From: Haplosporangium gracile
Taxonomy: Eukaryota; Mortierellomycota; Mortierellomycetes; Mortierellales; Mortierellaceae
Direction of reading: 5' to 3'
DNA: 15,636 bases
Assembly (NCBI GenBank): GCA_015499985.1
Contig: JAAAUF010000944.1
Location: 1 to 15,636 of the forward strand
The position numbers were made by a program, and so were the translations under genes. The notes beneath the pieces were generated by a model, which did no database searches, was not told where the DNA came from, and saw nothing but the letters and a program-made list of their open reading frames with translations. Below, piece by piece: positions 1 through 9,769 of the stretch (positions are counted from its first letter, which is position 1; each line of letters begins with the position of its first letter).

Positions 1-76
1 CCCCCTTCCCTTTGTTCTTTATTCTTCGTCTTCATCTTCCTTCCTCGTCCCCTTCTCTTCCCTCTACCCGTACCCC

Positions 77-113
<37 letters not shown>

Positions 114-262
114 TCGCCACTCATCACCTTTCCTCCTTCTCATCCACATCTACCTATCCTCTCATCACGCATACACATCTTACCCTACTCTCTCTTCTCT
201 CTCTTCTCTCTCCTCTTCTCAACACGCTCACCTTCCTCACTTCCAACTACAGCGGATACGAG
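1..262 (+). other. Pyrimidine-rich leader or promoter of the homeobox gene, cut by the window edge
   Basis: The strand is almost entirely C and T, including an uninterrupted (CT)n run at 82-110. No ATG-initiated open frame is credible. Long CT-rich blocks just upstream of or at transcription starts are common in fungal promoters. The true transcription start may lie left of the window. Confidence 0.35.
82..110 (+). repeat. (CT)n dinucleotide microsatellite
   Basis: Twenty-nine bases of uninterrupted CT repeats lie inside the CT-rich leader. Confidence 0.95.
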
Positions 263-1362
263 GTAAGCTTCATTGACTTGTCCCACATATGTTTGGGAAT
301 GAGTTTATCAATTAAGTCAAAGTCAAAGTCGGAATAGGTCAAGGAAGGCGCGGCAACGACGACTCCTTCCTTGTCCCTGGACACACACGCTGCTACCACG
401 GCCCTTTTTTTTTTCTTTTTCTTTTTCTCTTTCACTTCTCTCCCTCCTCCTCCTCCTCTCGGCCAGCTTTTCTTCTTTATTTTTCTTCTCTTCTTTTCCC
501 TGTGCGGATGTCTGCTGTTGTTTGAGACCCTAGGGAAGAAAACTCGGACTCTAATGTATCCGATACATGAGACGATACGGATGCAATATTCAATACTTGC
601 TCCCTTGTTGCCAAAATGCCCATGCGCATGGTCTTATCCCCTCCGATGCGATATTGCCACATACACAAACACATACACATACACATACATGTATGCCTTC
701 TTTTCTTCTTTCTTCTTTCTCCCTTTTCGGACAACTGTGCTACTCTTTCTCTCTCCTTCTTACTCCTGCTGTTGCCCACGCAGTATATCTTCCGCAACCC
801 CCTTCTTCTCTCAACCCCTTCCACCCTTACTCCTCCTTCCTTTGACCCCTCTTCCCTTTAACCCCTCTTCCTTTTGGCCCCCTTTTACTTACTTGTCCTA
901 CCTGTTACCATCATCACCACCATCGCCATCATCCCAAGATCCGGCCTGGACTGGACCCTTCCTTGGAATAAGGAGCAAAAAATGTCGAAAGGGTGATATT
1001 CATCCTTGGATTCAAGCCCAGTCAAAAAGGACAAAAAAACTCTCCTGTGCTTTTCTTGTCTCCTTTTTCTCACACCGCTCCCTGTTTTTGACCTCCCTTC
1101 CTCTCTTTCTGTGCTTTTTTTTTCCTTTTCTTTTTTTTTTACTTGTTGGCTTGTTTCGTTTCAAAGAGGCCTTTCTTGTCTCTTTGAGGTTAATAACGTT
1201 TGAGTGGTGTGTGTGTGTGTATGCCCTTGAATAAAAGCCGAGAGATACACGAGCTACCTTGCTAAAAAAGAGGGATAAACAACACCAGCAATAGTAACCA
1301 CTTAAGACACATTGAAAACGAAAACTAACCCAGCTCTTATCTCTTTCTTTCTTCTCCTACAG
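263..1362 (+). other. Candidate long 5'UTR intron of the homeobox gene
   Basis: A strong donor (GAG|GTAAGC, GT at 263-264) is matched by an acceptor at 1361-1362 that follows a CT-rich stretch and an ACTAAC branch-point motif at 1324-1329. The interval has no convincing coding sequence: its open frames are low-complexity F/L/S/P runs read from CT-rich DNA. It also holds the inverted repeat at 554-568, a (CA)/(TACACA) microsatellite at about 658-695, CAT/CAC trinucleotides at about 909-935, and a (GT)n run near 1208-1221. At 1.1 kb it would be very long for a fungal intron. An independent upstream transcript is an alternative. Confidence 0.4.
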
Positions 1363-1411
1363 GACCCCGATCTACCTTCCTAGGAATCCTGCTATCATTT
1401 CTTGACCTTGT

Positions 1412-1423
1412 ATGAAAGTGTAG
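1412..1423 (+). promoter_or_regulatory. Minimal uORF (Met-Lys-Val-stop) in the homeobox leader
   Basis: An ATG at 1412 is followed by AAA, GTG and TAG. It lies in the proposed second leader exon, 134 nt upstream of the main ATG at 1558. It is the last ATG before the main start. The gap to the CDS is long enough for reinitiation. Function is inferred from position only. Confidence 0.4.
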
Positions 1424-1557
1424 CCAATTACAATCCTATCCAGCACACCTAGACCGTCGTCGTCGTCCCTACAAAAAACGTTTCTTTCCCAGTCCAGGTG
1501 CAGTCGGCCGCTTCCGTCTACTCGACTTCCTCTCCAATCTATCCGTCACACAACGCC

Positions 1558-4500
1558 ATGCTCACCTTCAACCAACAACCTCAGCAACATCATCTTCCCA
1601 ACCAATACAACCAGCAGCGTTTGCCCTCCGGTCCTTCTATAAAAAAGTCAGAACTCCACCAAGCACCCCTCATTAACCCTTCAAATCCAAACAATACCAA
1701 CAACAGCACAATGCACCACGCACAACAGCAACAACAATCACAGCAGCAGCAGCAACAACAACAACACCAGCAACAGCAACAGCACCAACAACAACAACAA
1801 TTATTGCTTCAGCACCAATTACAACACAAGCAGCTCCAGCAGCAGCAACAGCAGCAGCACCATCAGCTTCAGCACCCATATCAACAACAGCAGCAGCGCC
1901 AGTTTGCAAGCTTTGAGACCCCCAGCCCACCTACCCCTTCCCCTTCACCAGGCAACCACCCCACGGTCCTTATACCTCACCCAAAGCTTCACCAACTGGA
2001 CATGTCTCAAAACTCTCCCAATGGTGACCCTTCCTCGTCCCCGTCTCTGTCTGCCTCTTCTCCAACGAGCACCACCTCGAAGAAGAGGACGAGGGCTTCG
2101 GCCGAACAGCTTGCTATCCTTGAAGATACGTTCCTGACCAACCAGTCCCCCAACTCCAAGGTCCGCGAGATTCTAGCCAAGAAGGTCAAAATGTCCGAGC
2201 GGTCTATTCAGATTTGGTTTCAGAACAGGCGAGCCAAGGTCAAGCAGGCTCAAAAGCGGACCGAGCTCGTCCAGCAGGAGGCCATGAAGGCCCAGTATCT
2301 TAGCAATTGTGCCGCTGCCGGCATTCCTCCCCAGCCCCTCTACGCCTTCAACCCTGCCTCAGGTGCAGGCGTCAAGCCCTTCCCTATGGGCGGTCACCTT
2401 CACCCAGCGGCCCTTGCCCGTGCTCCTTTGGCCCGTGCCAATAGCTACGATGCTGCTCGCTCAAGTGCCGTTCAAGCAAGGATGGCCCAGACCGGCTTGG
2501 GTATTAATGTTCCTGGCGCCGGAGGACCCGGTTTGTGGAACGGACAGTCACCTTTCGGCATCCAGCAGCAGCCCGGTCATCCAGGCTTTGCCTTCCGACC
2601 CAATGTTCCTCAAGCCATGGGTGCCGCTGCTCGCGGAGTAAAACGATCCTTTGGTAAGTTTCATTTTCGCAGGATTTTTTTGCTCTCTCTTGTTGTTGAT
2701 AAAACCACAGCTTGCATGATGAACAAGGGGGTCAGGGAGTGAGGAAAGAAGAACGGAAGGGGACATGGAAAGAAAACAGGACATCAATATCTACACTACT
2801 CACAAACTGACCAATGGCTGCATGGCATTACTACCTTTATAATCGTGCACATCGAACTCGTGTTTTTTATAGACGGAGTCAATGGTCCTCTCTCAGCAGG
2901 TGCTGTTCCCAAGCCATTGCACTTCCCCGGAGCTGTTGGAGCAGATGGTCTCCCAGAAGGAATCGCCTCGCCTGATATGATGTTTGGCACCGGCATGGTC
3001 CCCACTGCCTCGCAGATCCCAACGATGCCCACCTTCAACTGTGACAACCTGGCCATCGGAACCTGGAGGAGAATGTCGACCTCTAACACTGACTTGAGCT
3101 GCTTCTACTGTCCCACCACCAGGATAATGACCTGGCAGATCATCGACCACGCTGCTCGCTTCAAAATGACCTTCCCTTTGAATAGCATTTCTCGCATCGA
3201 GTACTACGAGGTTGACCCCATGTATTCTCAGGTTGACTTTGATCTGGTCGAGACTCCTCAGTTCTTCATGGAAACCATCTCGGAGGATCAGCAGCGCGAC
3301 TGGAAAAAGTGCAGTGATTTCACAGAGGCCAAGCAGGCAACGCTGGTAATGCGCCATACCATCCACGGTCTTTCGTCGGCATTAAAGATGCAGGTCATGA
3401 GTCTGACCATCGCCTATCCTCCCCTCCAAGCCATCACCCAATACCGGGAAACACACTTCCCTGCCCAGTTCCACGCCTACACTGCCCCAATCCCCCAGAT
3501 CGCCCAGTTTGTGGACCCCACCCAGTACGACCGACGATTCGCCAACCCCTTGACGGCTGGGTCGTTCTTGAACATGAACAACGATGGACTTGATTCCGGT
3601 GGAGAGGGCTCGGACATTGGTGAGGATCTCTACGACAGCGTCAACGGGTTCGGAACCCAGTTCACGTCGACCACGAGCGCATTGTTGGATTTGGGCGCCG
3701 ATGGCATCCAGCATCCACGACTCAAGTCTAGAAGAACGGCCAGTATGCCCACCCCAGCAATCACCAACTTTCTGACTACTGGACTCAACTCGGTCCCATA
3801 TCACTCGTCGCCCCTTTCCATGTACTCGACCACCGGTAATGAGGCAGCTGCCAACCCTGCAGGACTCTTAGGCGCCTCAGCCGCAACCGCTGCAGCTGTA
3901 GCTGCCGCCGCCACATCGGCTGCCTCGGATGCCGCTGGCGCTAGCTCGGAAGCCGGTTCGGCTCCAGCCACCACCGTTCCTGCTTCGACCATAGAGGGCA
4001 CACCAGCAGCTTCTTCGGCCGCTACGTCAACACCAGCGACGGCGGCTGAGGCTCAAGGAGCTAGTATGGCTGCCCTGACGACGGGTGTGGTTACTTCCTC
4101 GACGTTGACATCGGCACCGATCGGCACCACATTGGCTCCCTCGATGATTGCGACGGCGACCAATATGCCCAAGGTGACGATCACGACGCTGAGCGATTCT
4201 ACCAATGGCGGATCAGGAACCGAGTCGACGACGGTTGTCCATAGTGAGGATGAGCAGGAGAAGGGCAGCAAGGAGTCAACAGCGACCTTGCAGAACGAAT
4301 TCGGAGCCGAGACCAAGGAGAACGAGAACCCCATGGGCCTGACATCGCAGTTCAACGAGTTTCTGGCACAGGCCGTTGTGTCGACTTCTGCTCAGATGAA
4401 CGCGTCGTTTGTGCCAGCAGGTTTCGGAGCTGGTATGATGTACGGAGGAGCCGGTCAGATGCACGCTGGCCAGGGTTTCCAACTGACGTTGTCTGAGGAT

Positions 4501-4632
4501 GGATCGGATGCTGGATACGAGTTCAATTCCGGATACTATGGGATGATGCCCGAGCAGGCCTCGTTCGTCTCTATGAGTGATCTGGAAGGCCAGCAGACTG
4601 ATGGCGAGGACAGCACCTTTGGTGGCTACTAA
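1558..4632 (+). CDS. Homeobox transcription factor, Phx1-like architecture (2 coding exons, 951 aa)
   Basis: Predicted nuclear sequence-specific DNA-binding regulator. Exons are 1558-2653 and 2873-4632, with a phase-1 intron (219 nt; donor TTG|GTAAGT, acceptor TTTTTTATAG). The start is the first in-frame ATG; an in-frame TAG at 1450 closes the frame upstream and -3 is a purine. A Gln/His-rich tract occupies residues 56-115. The homeodomain is at about 173-232, with helix-3 signature WFQNRR and the expected W48, F49, Q50, N51 and R53. Residues about 420-552 form a second well-ordered block (begins GTWRRM, ends around AYPPLQ), separated from the homeodomain by Gly/Pro/Ala-rich linker. The C-terminal half is mostly Ala/Ser/Thr-rich with acidic patches. 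A homeodomain followed by a conserved block resembles fission-yeast Phx1-type homeoproteins, which act in stationary-phase and nutrient responses; that assignment is from memory of the family. Homeodomain identity is near certain, the subfamily is tentative. Confidence 0.93.
1723..1902 (+). repeat. CAG/CAA polyglutamine-coding tract
   Basis: Mixed CAG and CAA codons encode a Gln-rich segment, interrupted by His, Leu, Lys, Ser and one Tyr, at residues 56-115 of the homeobox protein. Mixing of the two codons lowers repeat purity, so the tract should slip less than a pure CAG array. Such tracts in fungal transcription factors commonly act in activation or phase separation; here that is inference. 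Confidence 0.9.
2654..2872 (+). other. Intron of the homeobox gene
   Basis: The intron is 219 nt, phase 1, GT-AG. The donor GTAAGT is a perfect consensus and the acceptor follows a T-rich run. A CTGAC branch-point-like motif lies near 2807-2811. Removal joins a single exon base G to AC, giving Asp and restoring one frame across 951 codons. A weaker internal acceptor (AG at 2709-2710) is discussed in the findings. Confidence 0.85.
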
Positions 4633-5121
4633 GTCCTGTTCCGCGTTCCTTTTCGTTCTCTTCTTTACATTCGTTCTCTTGTTTTCGTTCGTTTCATTTT
4701 TCTGTCTGTTGTATTATTCCCAGGCATGCCATGCCCCATTACTCATTCATTCTCCTGTATTAGTTATTCCCTCATTTTTTTCCTTTTGTTATGCCTACCA
4801 TTTACACCCATACACATACACACACCCTTTCCGCATCTTGTTGTATATTCCTTTCATTCTTTCCTTCTTTTCGATCTCCTCCCCTTCCCAGTAGTGCATT
4901 CATTCATCATTTGCACGAAACATTTGTTAGTTGTTTTTTAGTTTTTCTTTTGCTTTTTCATGTTTTTTTAGTGTTTTTCTCTTTGCATCTGTCTTGATAG
5001 AGAAAAAAGAAAAAAAAAAAAAGTCGCCCAAAACCCATACTTTGGATATCCTCCACACACACACACACATACATCTACCCCACACATCATCCCCACGCGA
5101 TGGCCCCCAACAATAAATAAA
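4633..5121 (+). other. 3'UTR and polyadenylation region of the homeobox gene
   Basis: This T-rich sequence without coding character follows the TAA at 4630-4632. It ends in overlapping AATAAA hexamers at 5112-5117 and 5116-5121, the best polyadenylation signal before the next gene. A short CA microsatellite lies near 5052-5070. Nothing else recognisable was seen. Confidence 0.6.
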
Positions 5122-5589
5122 AAAACATTGTTTTATTACATTCGAAAATCTCCAAGTGATTTGACCAATGCCAATGGGTTTTCAATGTGCGACTATGCGA
5201 ATGAATTTGAATAATGCGAACGAATGACGGTTGATAGGACGTGCGAAAAAAAAAAAAAGTGATGCGGCGACAGTCACCCCTTTGTACGATGATGACAAAC
5301 AGTTTTTTTTGTTCTTCTCCACTTCTTGCACTCATCTCAGTCCGGCAACCACTCTCTCCTCTCAGCTGCGCAAACATTCAGACAAATAGAAGACACAGCC
5401 ATCACGGCCCTCTACCTTCCTCTTAAAGCCTAGGTGCCACAAGAAAAAGAAAAAGGGAAAAGCCATCTCCATAGCTCCTTTGGTTCAAAAAGGGATCCAA
5501 CACACACCCTTGTTCAAACCCCAACCTGCAGACACACACATCGTCTCCTTTTTTTCTTTTTTTTTTATTTCCTCCCAACAATTTTCAAA
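5122..5589 (+). promoter_or_regulatory. Promoter and leader of the F-box gene
   Basis: Two CCAAT boxes in tandem (5165-5169 and 5171-5175) suit CCAAT-binding (HAP/NF-Y) complexes. They are followed by a mixed stretch and a CA- and T-rich leader running up to the ATG at 5590, which has AAA at -3 to -1. No clear TATA box was seen. The region also carries A and T homopolymers near 5246-5258 and 5550-5568. Confidence 0.4.
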
Positions 5590-8500
5590 ATGACGACTGA
5601 AGTACCGCAGCCCGCTGTTGCTGCTGCTGCTGCCTCGGCGACGACGATCCTGCCCGTCCTCCCCGATGACTGCATCTACGAAGTTTTTCAGCATCTCTCC
5701 GCTAAGGGTAACTTATTGCCATGACTTTCTGTTTTCTTTTTTTTGATTGTGACTGAATGTCAAAGGGGTTCGGCGCAAAGCTAAACTCAAGTTTTTTTCA
5801 TTCATAACGAAACAGATCTCGCAAATGCATCAAAGACCTGCAGGGCATGGAACAAGCTGTCGGAGAAGAACAGTCTCTGGCAACAACTCTGCCTAGAACG
5901 CTGGAGGACTTGGCCGCCACCTTCACCCTCTTCGTCGTACTATGATGATCACGGCCAACCCCACCATGCTGGCATTCATCGCTCTCTCAACGGAATGTCG
6001 CTCCACAGCAACAGTCAGGAGGACTACTATAACAATAACCACAGAGGCTCGTCGACAACATCATCGTCCTCAAAATATCCGTCGCCATTCGAGAAATTGC
6101 CGGATATGCATCAACCCAGTCAATGGTACTCGACCTCGCATCCGCCCTACGAATTCGACTGTTGGAAGGAGGTCTTTCGGGAGCGTCACGAGAAGGATCA
6201 TATTGTTCGGATGTTGTTAGACGAGATGGTCAAGGATTCTCGGAACCGGATGCGACATATGGATGGGATTGCCGGGATCGGGATGGCGCATGCGAGGGAT
6301 GTCCTCGAGAATATTATCAATGGACGGAATGGAGAGGCTAAAGATCTGTCGAGGACTTATTATGCGCAAAAGACTCTGAAAAGATTGCAGAGGGGGTGGG
6401 TGTTGGACCAGTGGAGGGGATATCGATCGGGACATCAGAGTTTCCCGGTCTGGCAGGGGTGTGGGTTGATGGCCATGTTCTCGGATCAGACCATGGAGTT
6501 GACGGATTTGGATCGGCAGTTTCAGGAGCTTGCGGACGAGTTCTTGGCGGTGTCGCCTATTCATGGTCGAGGAGCAGCTGCAGGAGGACTAGGCTCTACT
6601 GGCTCTTCGCTATATGGAGAGGATGGCTTGGATGGGCTGGATTCGCGGACGACGGTGCCGCCAGTGTTTGTCAGCAACAATCATTCTCATACAGGCGTTG
6701 ATCGCTACAGTCCAGGATCGTTGTTGGATACTTCCTCATCGGGCAGATGGCCAATGTCTCCGGATAGGATACAGGAGCGCATTGACGAGACAAACGAGCA
6801 GTATCAGAGACATTACGACGCCCAAGTGGATCGATTGAAGGATTTAATCCGATTCTTCACACGCGAGAAGGGTTTTAAGGGCAACACCGAGAACTATTAT
6901 GACCCGTTCAACAGTTTTATCGACAAGGTCTTGACGCGCAAGGTCGGCATTCCGATCTCGTTGTGCATTGTATTTGCAGAGCTGGCAGAGCGCGTTGGTA
7001 TTTATGGAGTTGAGTTGATGGGCTTTCCTCAACACTTTATGCTTCGCTATCGTCCTCTGATTCTAGGACTAGTAGGAGCAGGAGGTCATCATGGATCGCC
7101 ATTATTGGATGGTCACGATGGAGCAGGACCACCGGCGCCGCCGACTTACTTTTTGGATCTGTTTCATCCACCTCACCGCCTGCTGTCGATGGACGAATAT
7201 GAGGATTACTTTACGAGTCTGAACATTCCTCGACCTATGAACATCTATCGAGACCTGCCTACGCCGCCACTGGAGATCTTTTTGAGGTGTCTGAGGAATA
7301 TTGTCTTAGCTGTTGAGCAAACTGGAGGCGCTGGAAGGTGAGTCGGAATTCATATTGTGGCATGACTGTTTAACTCATGTTGACTATTCTATTCTTGTGT
7401 TACACTTGATGGCTGCTCCTAGGTTTATTCACACTCTTGTGTTTTTTTTTCTTTGTCTTTGTGCGTTTGTAGGATAGGATCTGATCACCAGACAAGTCTT
7501 TACTCTGGTATCACGCAGCTGTTGGCGTTGCATCCCATAGAAGAGTAAGTTAAAGAGGATGGGCACCATTGTTTGATTTGCGTGCGATTGAGCCCGTGTG
7601 TTGTTGTTATTCGCGAAACAATCGCCGAATATTAATTGCGTGCTCACAACGTGTACATTGCATTTTTTTTTCGTGATTTAGATGGGGTCTGTATGTACTA
7701 TGGCTAAAGTATTTGGGCAACTTTTGGCCAGAGGATGTTGGGTTTGTTAGGACGGCGATTGAAGACATGGAGCTGTCAGATCACCGTCGAATGACAGGAA
7801 GGAGAACTTCAGCGTCTCCGACTCAACAGCAGCAACAACAGAGGCCACATCACACATATGTTCGAGGACGGGGTGGTCTGCAGGCTACCGCTGGATCCGC
7901 AAGCCATTATGCTTCGTCAACACAGGAGACGATCAAGATCTTGAGGGCCCATGTTCGTGAGCTGGAGATGGCGGATGAGGCAGGAGATGTAGGAGAGATT
8001 CGGCGGAGACGACGACCTAAAGTGGCTACTGTTTCGAATTATTCGCCCCTATCGACCTCTTCTTCGGCTTCCATGTCGCCTGACCTATCGCAGTTGTCCT
8101 CTTCTATTCAGACATCGATCACAACAACGAGTCATCCTGGGCAGAGACGGGCTTCTATCCCAGCTTCAGAAGTATCAGGGTCGTCAAGCCCGACGACAGC
8201 GTCGCCGTCTTCCCCAACAATGGACAACCATGTGTCTCATGCGCATCATCGGTATCTTAGCCATAACTCCATTTTGGGAGAACAGCAGAGTGGGTCCAGC
8301 TCTTCTATGAACTCTGCTGTGTCGTCGGAGGAAGACGAGAATGGTGTTCGGCCGTCTATGCGAGTCGCATCTATGTTTGGGGGCGAAGAACGGCGACGAC
8401 CTGAGCCCGAATATTATGTCGGAGAGGTCTTTCGACATCTCATCTACCGCTACACTGGCGTCATCTACGGCTATGACCTCAGTAAGTTCTCGTTAAATAT

Positions 8501-9311
8501 GGCGCGAGTTTATTGGAGAGTACTGTGTGTTATGTACTCCTATGAAGGTATTATTACTAACATGTCATATTCATAATCAACTGATCTAATGTTAGAATGC
8601 GAGGCGGAAGAAGGATGGATCCGGTCTATGGGGATTGATCTGTTGCCACATGGACGCCATCAACCGTTCTACAATGCGTTATTGAGCGACGGATCGAAGC
8701 GATATGTTGCACAGGAGAATATTCAGGTCCTTTTCCGAGAGTACAGGCAAGGAGGCGGTGGAGGTGCGGGGCCGCCGTTGACATCGTCTCATGCTGCTGG
8801 TTCTGCGGCGGCGGACCAAATTCCTTTGGACGTGGTTGCTATGCTCACGACTGCTGGGGCCACGGTCGTGCCTGTTCCTGTCCCTGGGGGCAGTATCGGT
8901 CCTACTGCTGTTACTGATTCTGCTCAAGAAGCTGTTGATACTGTTGAGGGGTCGAGCTCGGGTTCTTTGAACACTCCTCAGGCACCAGCGACAGCTGCAG
9001 ACTCGATAGGTGAAGTGAGTCTTGACACCACGATGGTCAGCCCGCAGACGAGCACAGCTTCACCAGCGTCAACCACACCAGCATCACTGCCAGCACCTGG
9101 CGCACCAGCAGCGCCAGCAGCAGGAACAGCAGGAACGCCATCGGTGTTGTCTCATATGACGTTCTTGGTGTACAATGTCGCGTTTTCCGAACTGGGACCC
9201 TTGGACATTGAAGCTGTGGGGCAGTACTTTGAGGCATGGGATAACAAGCATGGTCACTATGTCATGAACAAAGAACTCCGCAAAGTCTATCCCACTGAGG
9301 ACTACCTTTGA
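5590..9311 (+). CDS. F-box protein with SirB1/transglutaminase-like and YccV-like domains (FBXO21-type; 5 exons, 1075 aa)
   Basis: Probable substrate receptor of an SCF (Skp1-Cullin-F-box) ubiquitin ligase. Exons are 5590-5707, 5816-7337, 7473-7544, 7682-8481 and 8596-9311; introns are 108, 135, 137 and 114 nt, all GT-AG, and phases match at every junction. The F-box spans residues about 24-70 (LPDDCIYEVF through LWQQL) and is itself split by intron 1. The SirB1/transglutaminase-like domain is at about 375-506 (KGFKGN, NSFIDKVL, GIPISL, GFPQHF, YFLDLF), with a Gly/His/Pro-rich insertion near 455-482. The YccV-like (hemimethylated-DNA-binding-type) domain is at about 814-884 and crosses intron 4. 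Ser-rich (about 630-800) and Ala/Pro/Thr-rich (about 890-1020) spacers separate the domains. The tail after about 1030 (VGQYFEAWD... ending YPTEDYL) looks conserved. Domain order equals that of animal FBXO21. Substrates are unknown. Confidence 0.93.
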
Positions 9312-9431
9312 AAGAGATCATTATTAAACTTGCTCAAAGTCATTGCTCCTTACATCTTACTGTATTTGTGTTTTTTTTTTGTCGCTGTAACATACTTTTT
9401 ATAATGACTCGTTGGGGGGGCTGCTATGATA

Positions 9432-9454
9432 TTTTTTTTTTTTTTTTTTTTTTT
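9432..9454 (+). repeat. Poly(T) tract, 23 nt
   Basis: An uninterrupted run of T lies about 120 bp past the F-box gene stop. It could be ordinary slippage or the A-tail trace of a reverse-transcribed insertion read from the minus strand. No adjacent retroelement sequence was identified. Confidence 0.95.
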
Positions 9455-9543
9455 GAGGACCCATTAAAGTACTAGTTGGTCGAATGGCTTGAGCCTTAGC
9501 CGCTTCTCATTGTCGTTTGTCTCGCAGTAGGACGGAACAGAAT

Positions 9544-9571
9544 AGAGTAAATATGTAATCATATCTACTCT
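9544..9571. repeat. Imperfect inverted repeat (12-bp arms, 4-nt loop)
   Basis: The left arm AGAGTAAATATG (9544-9555) pairs with CATATCTACTCT (9560-9571) across TAAT, with one mismatch. A short T run follows at about 9574-9578. Confidence 0.8.
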
Positions 9572-9597
9572 GCCTTTTTCCTGGATTAACATATTTC

Positions 9598-9619
9598 AGT
9601 GTTAACACTCAAGTGTTAA
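9598..9619. repeat. Palindromic cluster of three AGTGTTAA-type half-sites
   Basis: AGTGTTAACACT (9598-9609) is a perfect 12-bp palindrome. Its right part TTAACACT (9602-9609) also pairs with AGTGTTAA (9612-9619) across a 2-nt spacer. AGTGTTAA therefore occurs as a direct repeat with 14-bp spacing and once inverted between the copies. This could be a protein-binding array or simply a cruciform-prone sequence. Confidence 0.8.
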
Positions 9620-9769
9620 AGCATCGTGATTGCTGTATTTAACTATAAAAGTAAATAAATAAATAAAGAAAAAGCTATCTAGGGCACACCCTCCGAGCAT
9701 CAATTTGCCCTTTTTGCTTGGACAAGTTGTTTCTTTTTCTATCACTAAGACATCTCTAGGCGCCAATCA

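Larger units (their letters stand above)
9312..9769. other. 3' flank of the F-box gene: poly(T) tract, ATTAAA and two inverted repeats
   Basis: No gene is supported. An ATTAAA hexamer at 9463-9468 is a possible polyadenylation signal for the F-box gene. There is a run of 23 T at 9432-9454. An imperfect hairpin (9544-9571) and a palindromic cluster (9598-9619) follow. TATAAAA-like and (AATA)n sequence lies near 9644-9666. Confidence 0.6.

Noticed and set aside
371..1234. Long + strand open frame rich in Phe, Leu, Ser and Pro
   Set aside because: It is the translation of CT-rich homopolymers in the leader or intron, with no domain, no proper ATG context and better support for non-coding sequence.
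1498..1557. GTG at 1498 as the homeobox start
   Set aside because: GTG starts are not expected in nuclear genes. The first in-frame ATG is at 1558 and a TAG at 1450 closes the frame.
1673..1930. Minus-strand Ala/Val-rich frame opposite the polyQ tract
   Set aside because: Antisense of CAG/CAA codons automatically gives Leu, Val or Ala runs; it is a shadow of the homeobox exon.
2893..3366. Long minus-strand frames across the homeobox exons (also 3382-3804, 4053-4355)
   Set aside because: They lie opposite a strongly supported exon and arise from its C-ending codon bias.
6217..6564. Minus- and plus-strand frames within F-box exon 2
   Set aside because: Shadows of the confirmed frame, which is anchored by F-box, SirB1 and YccV signatures.
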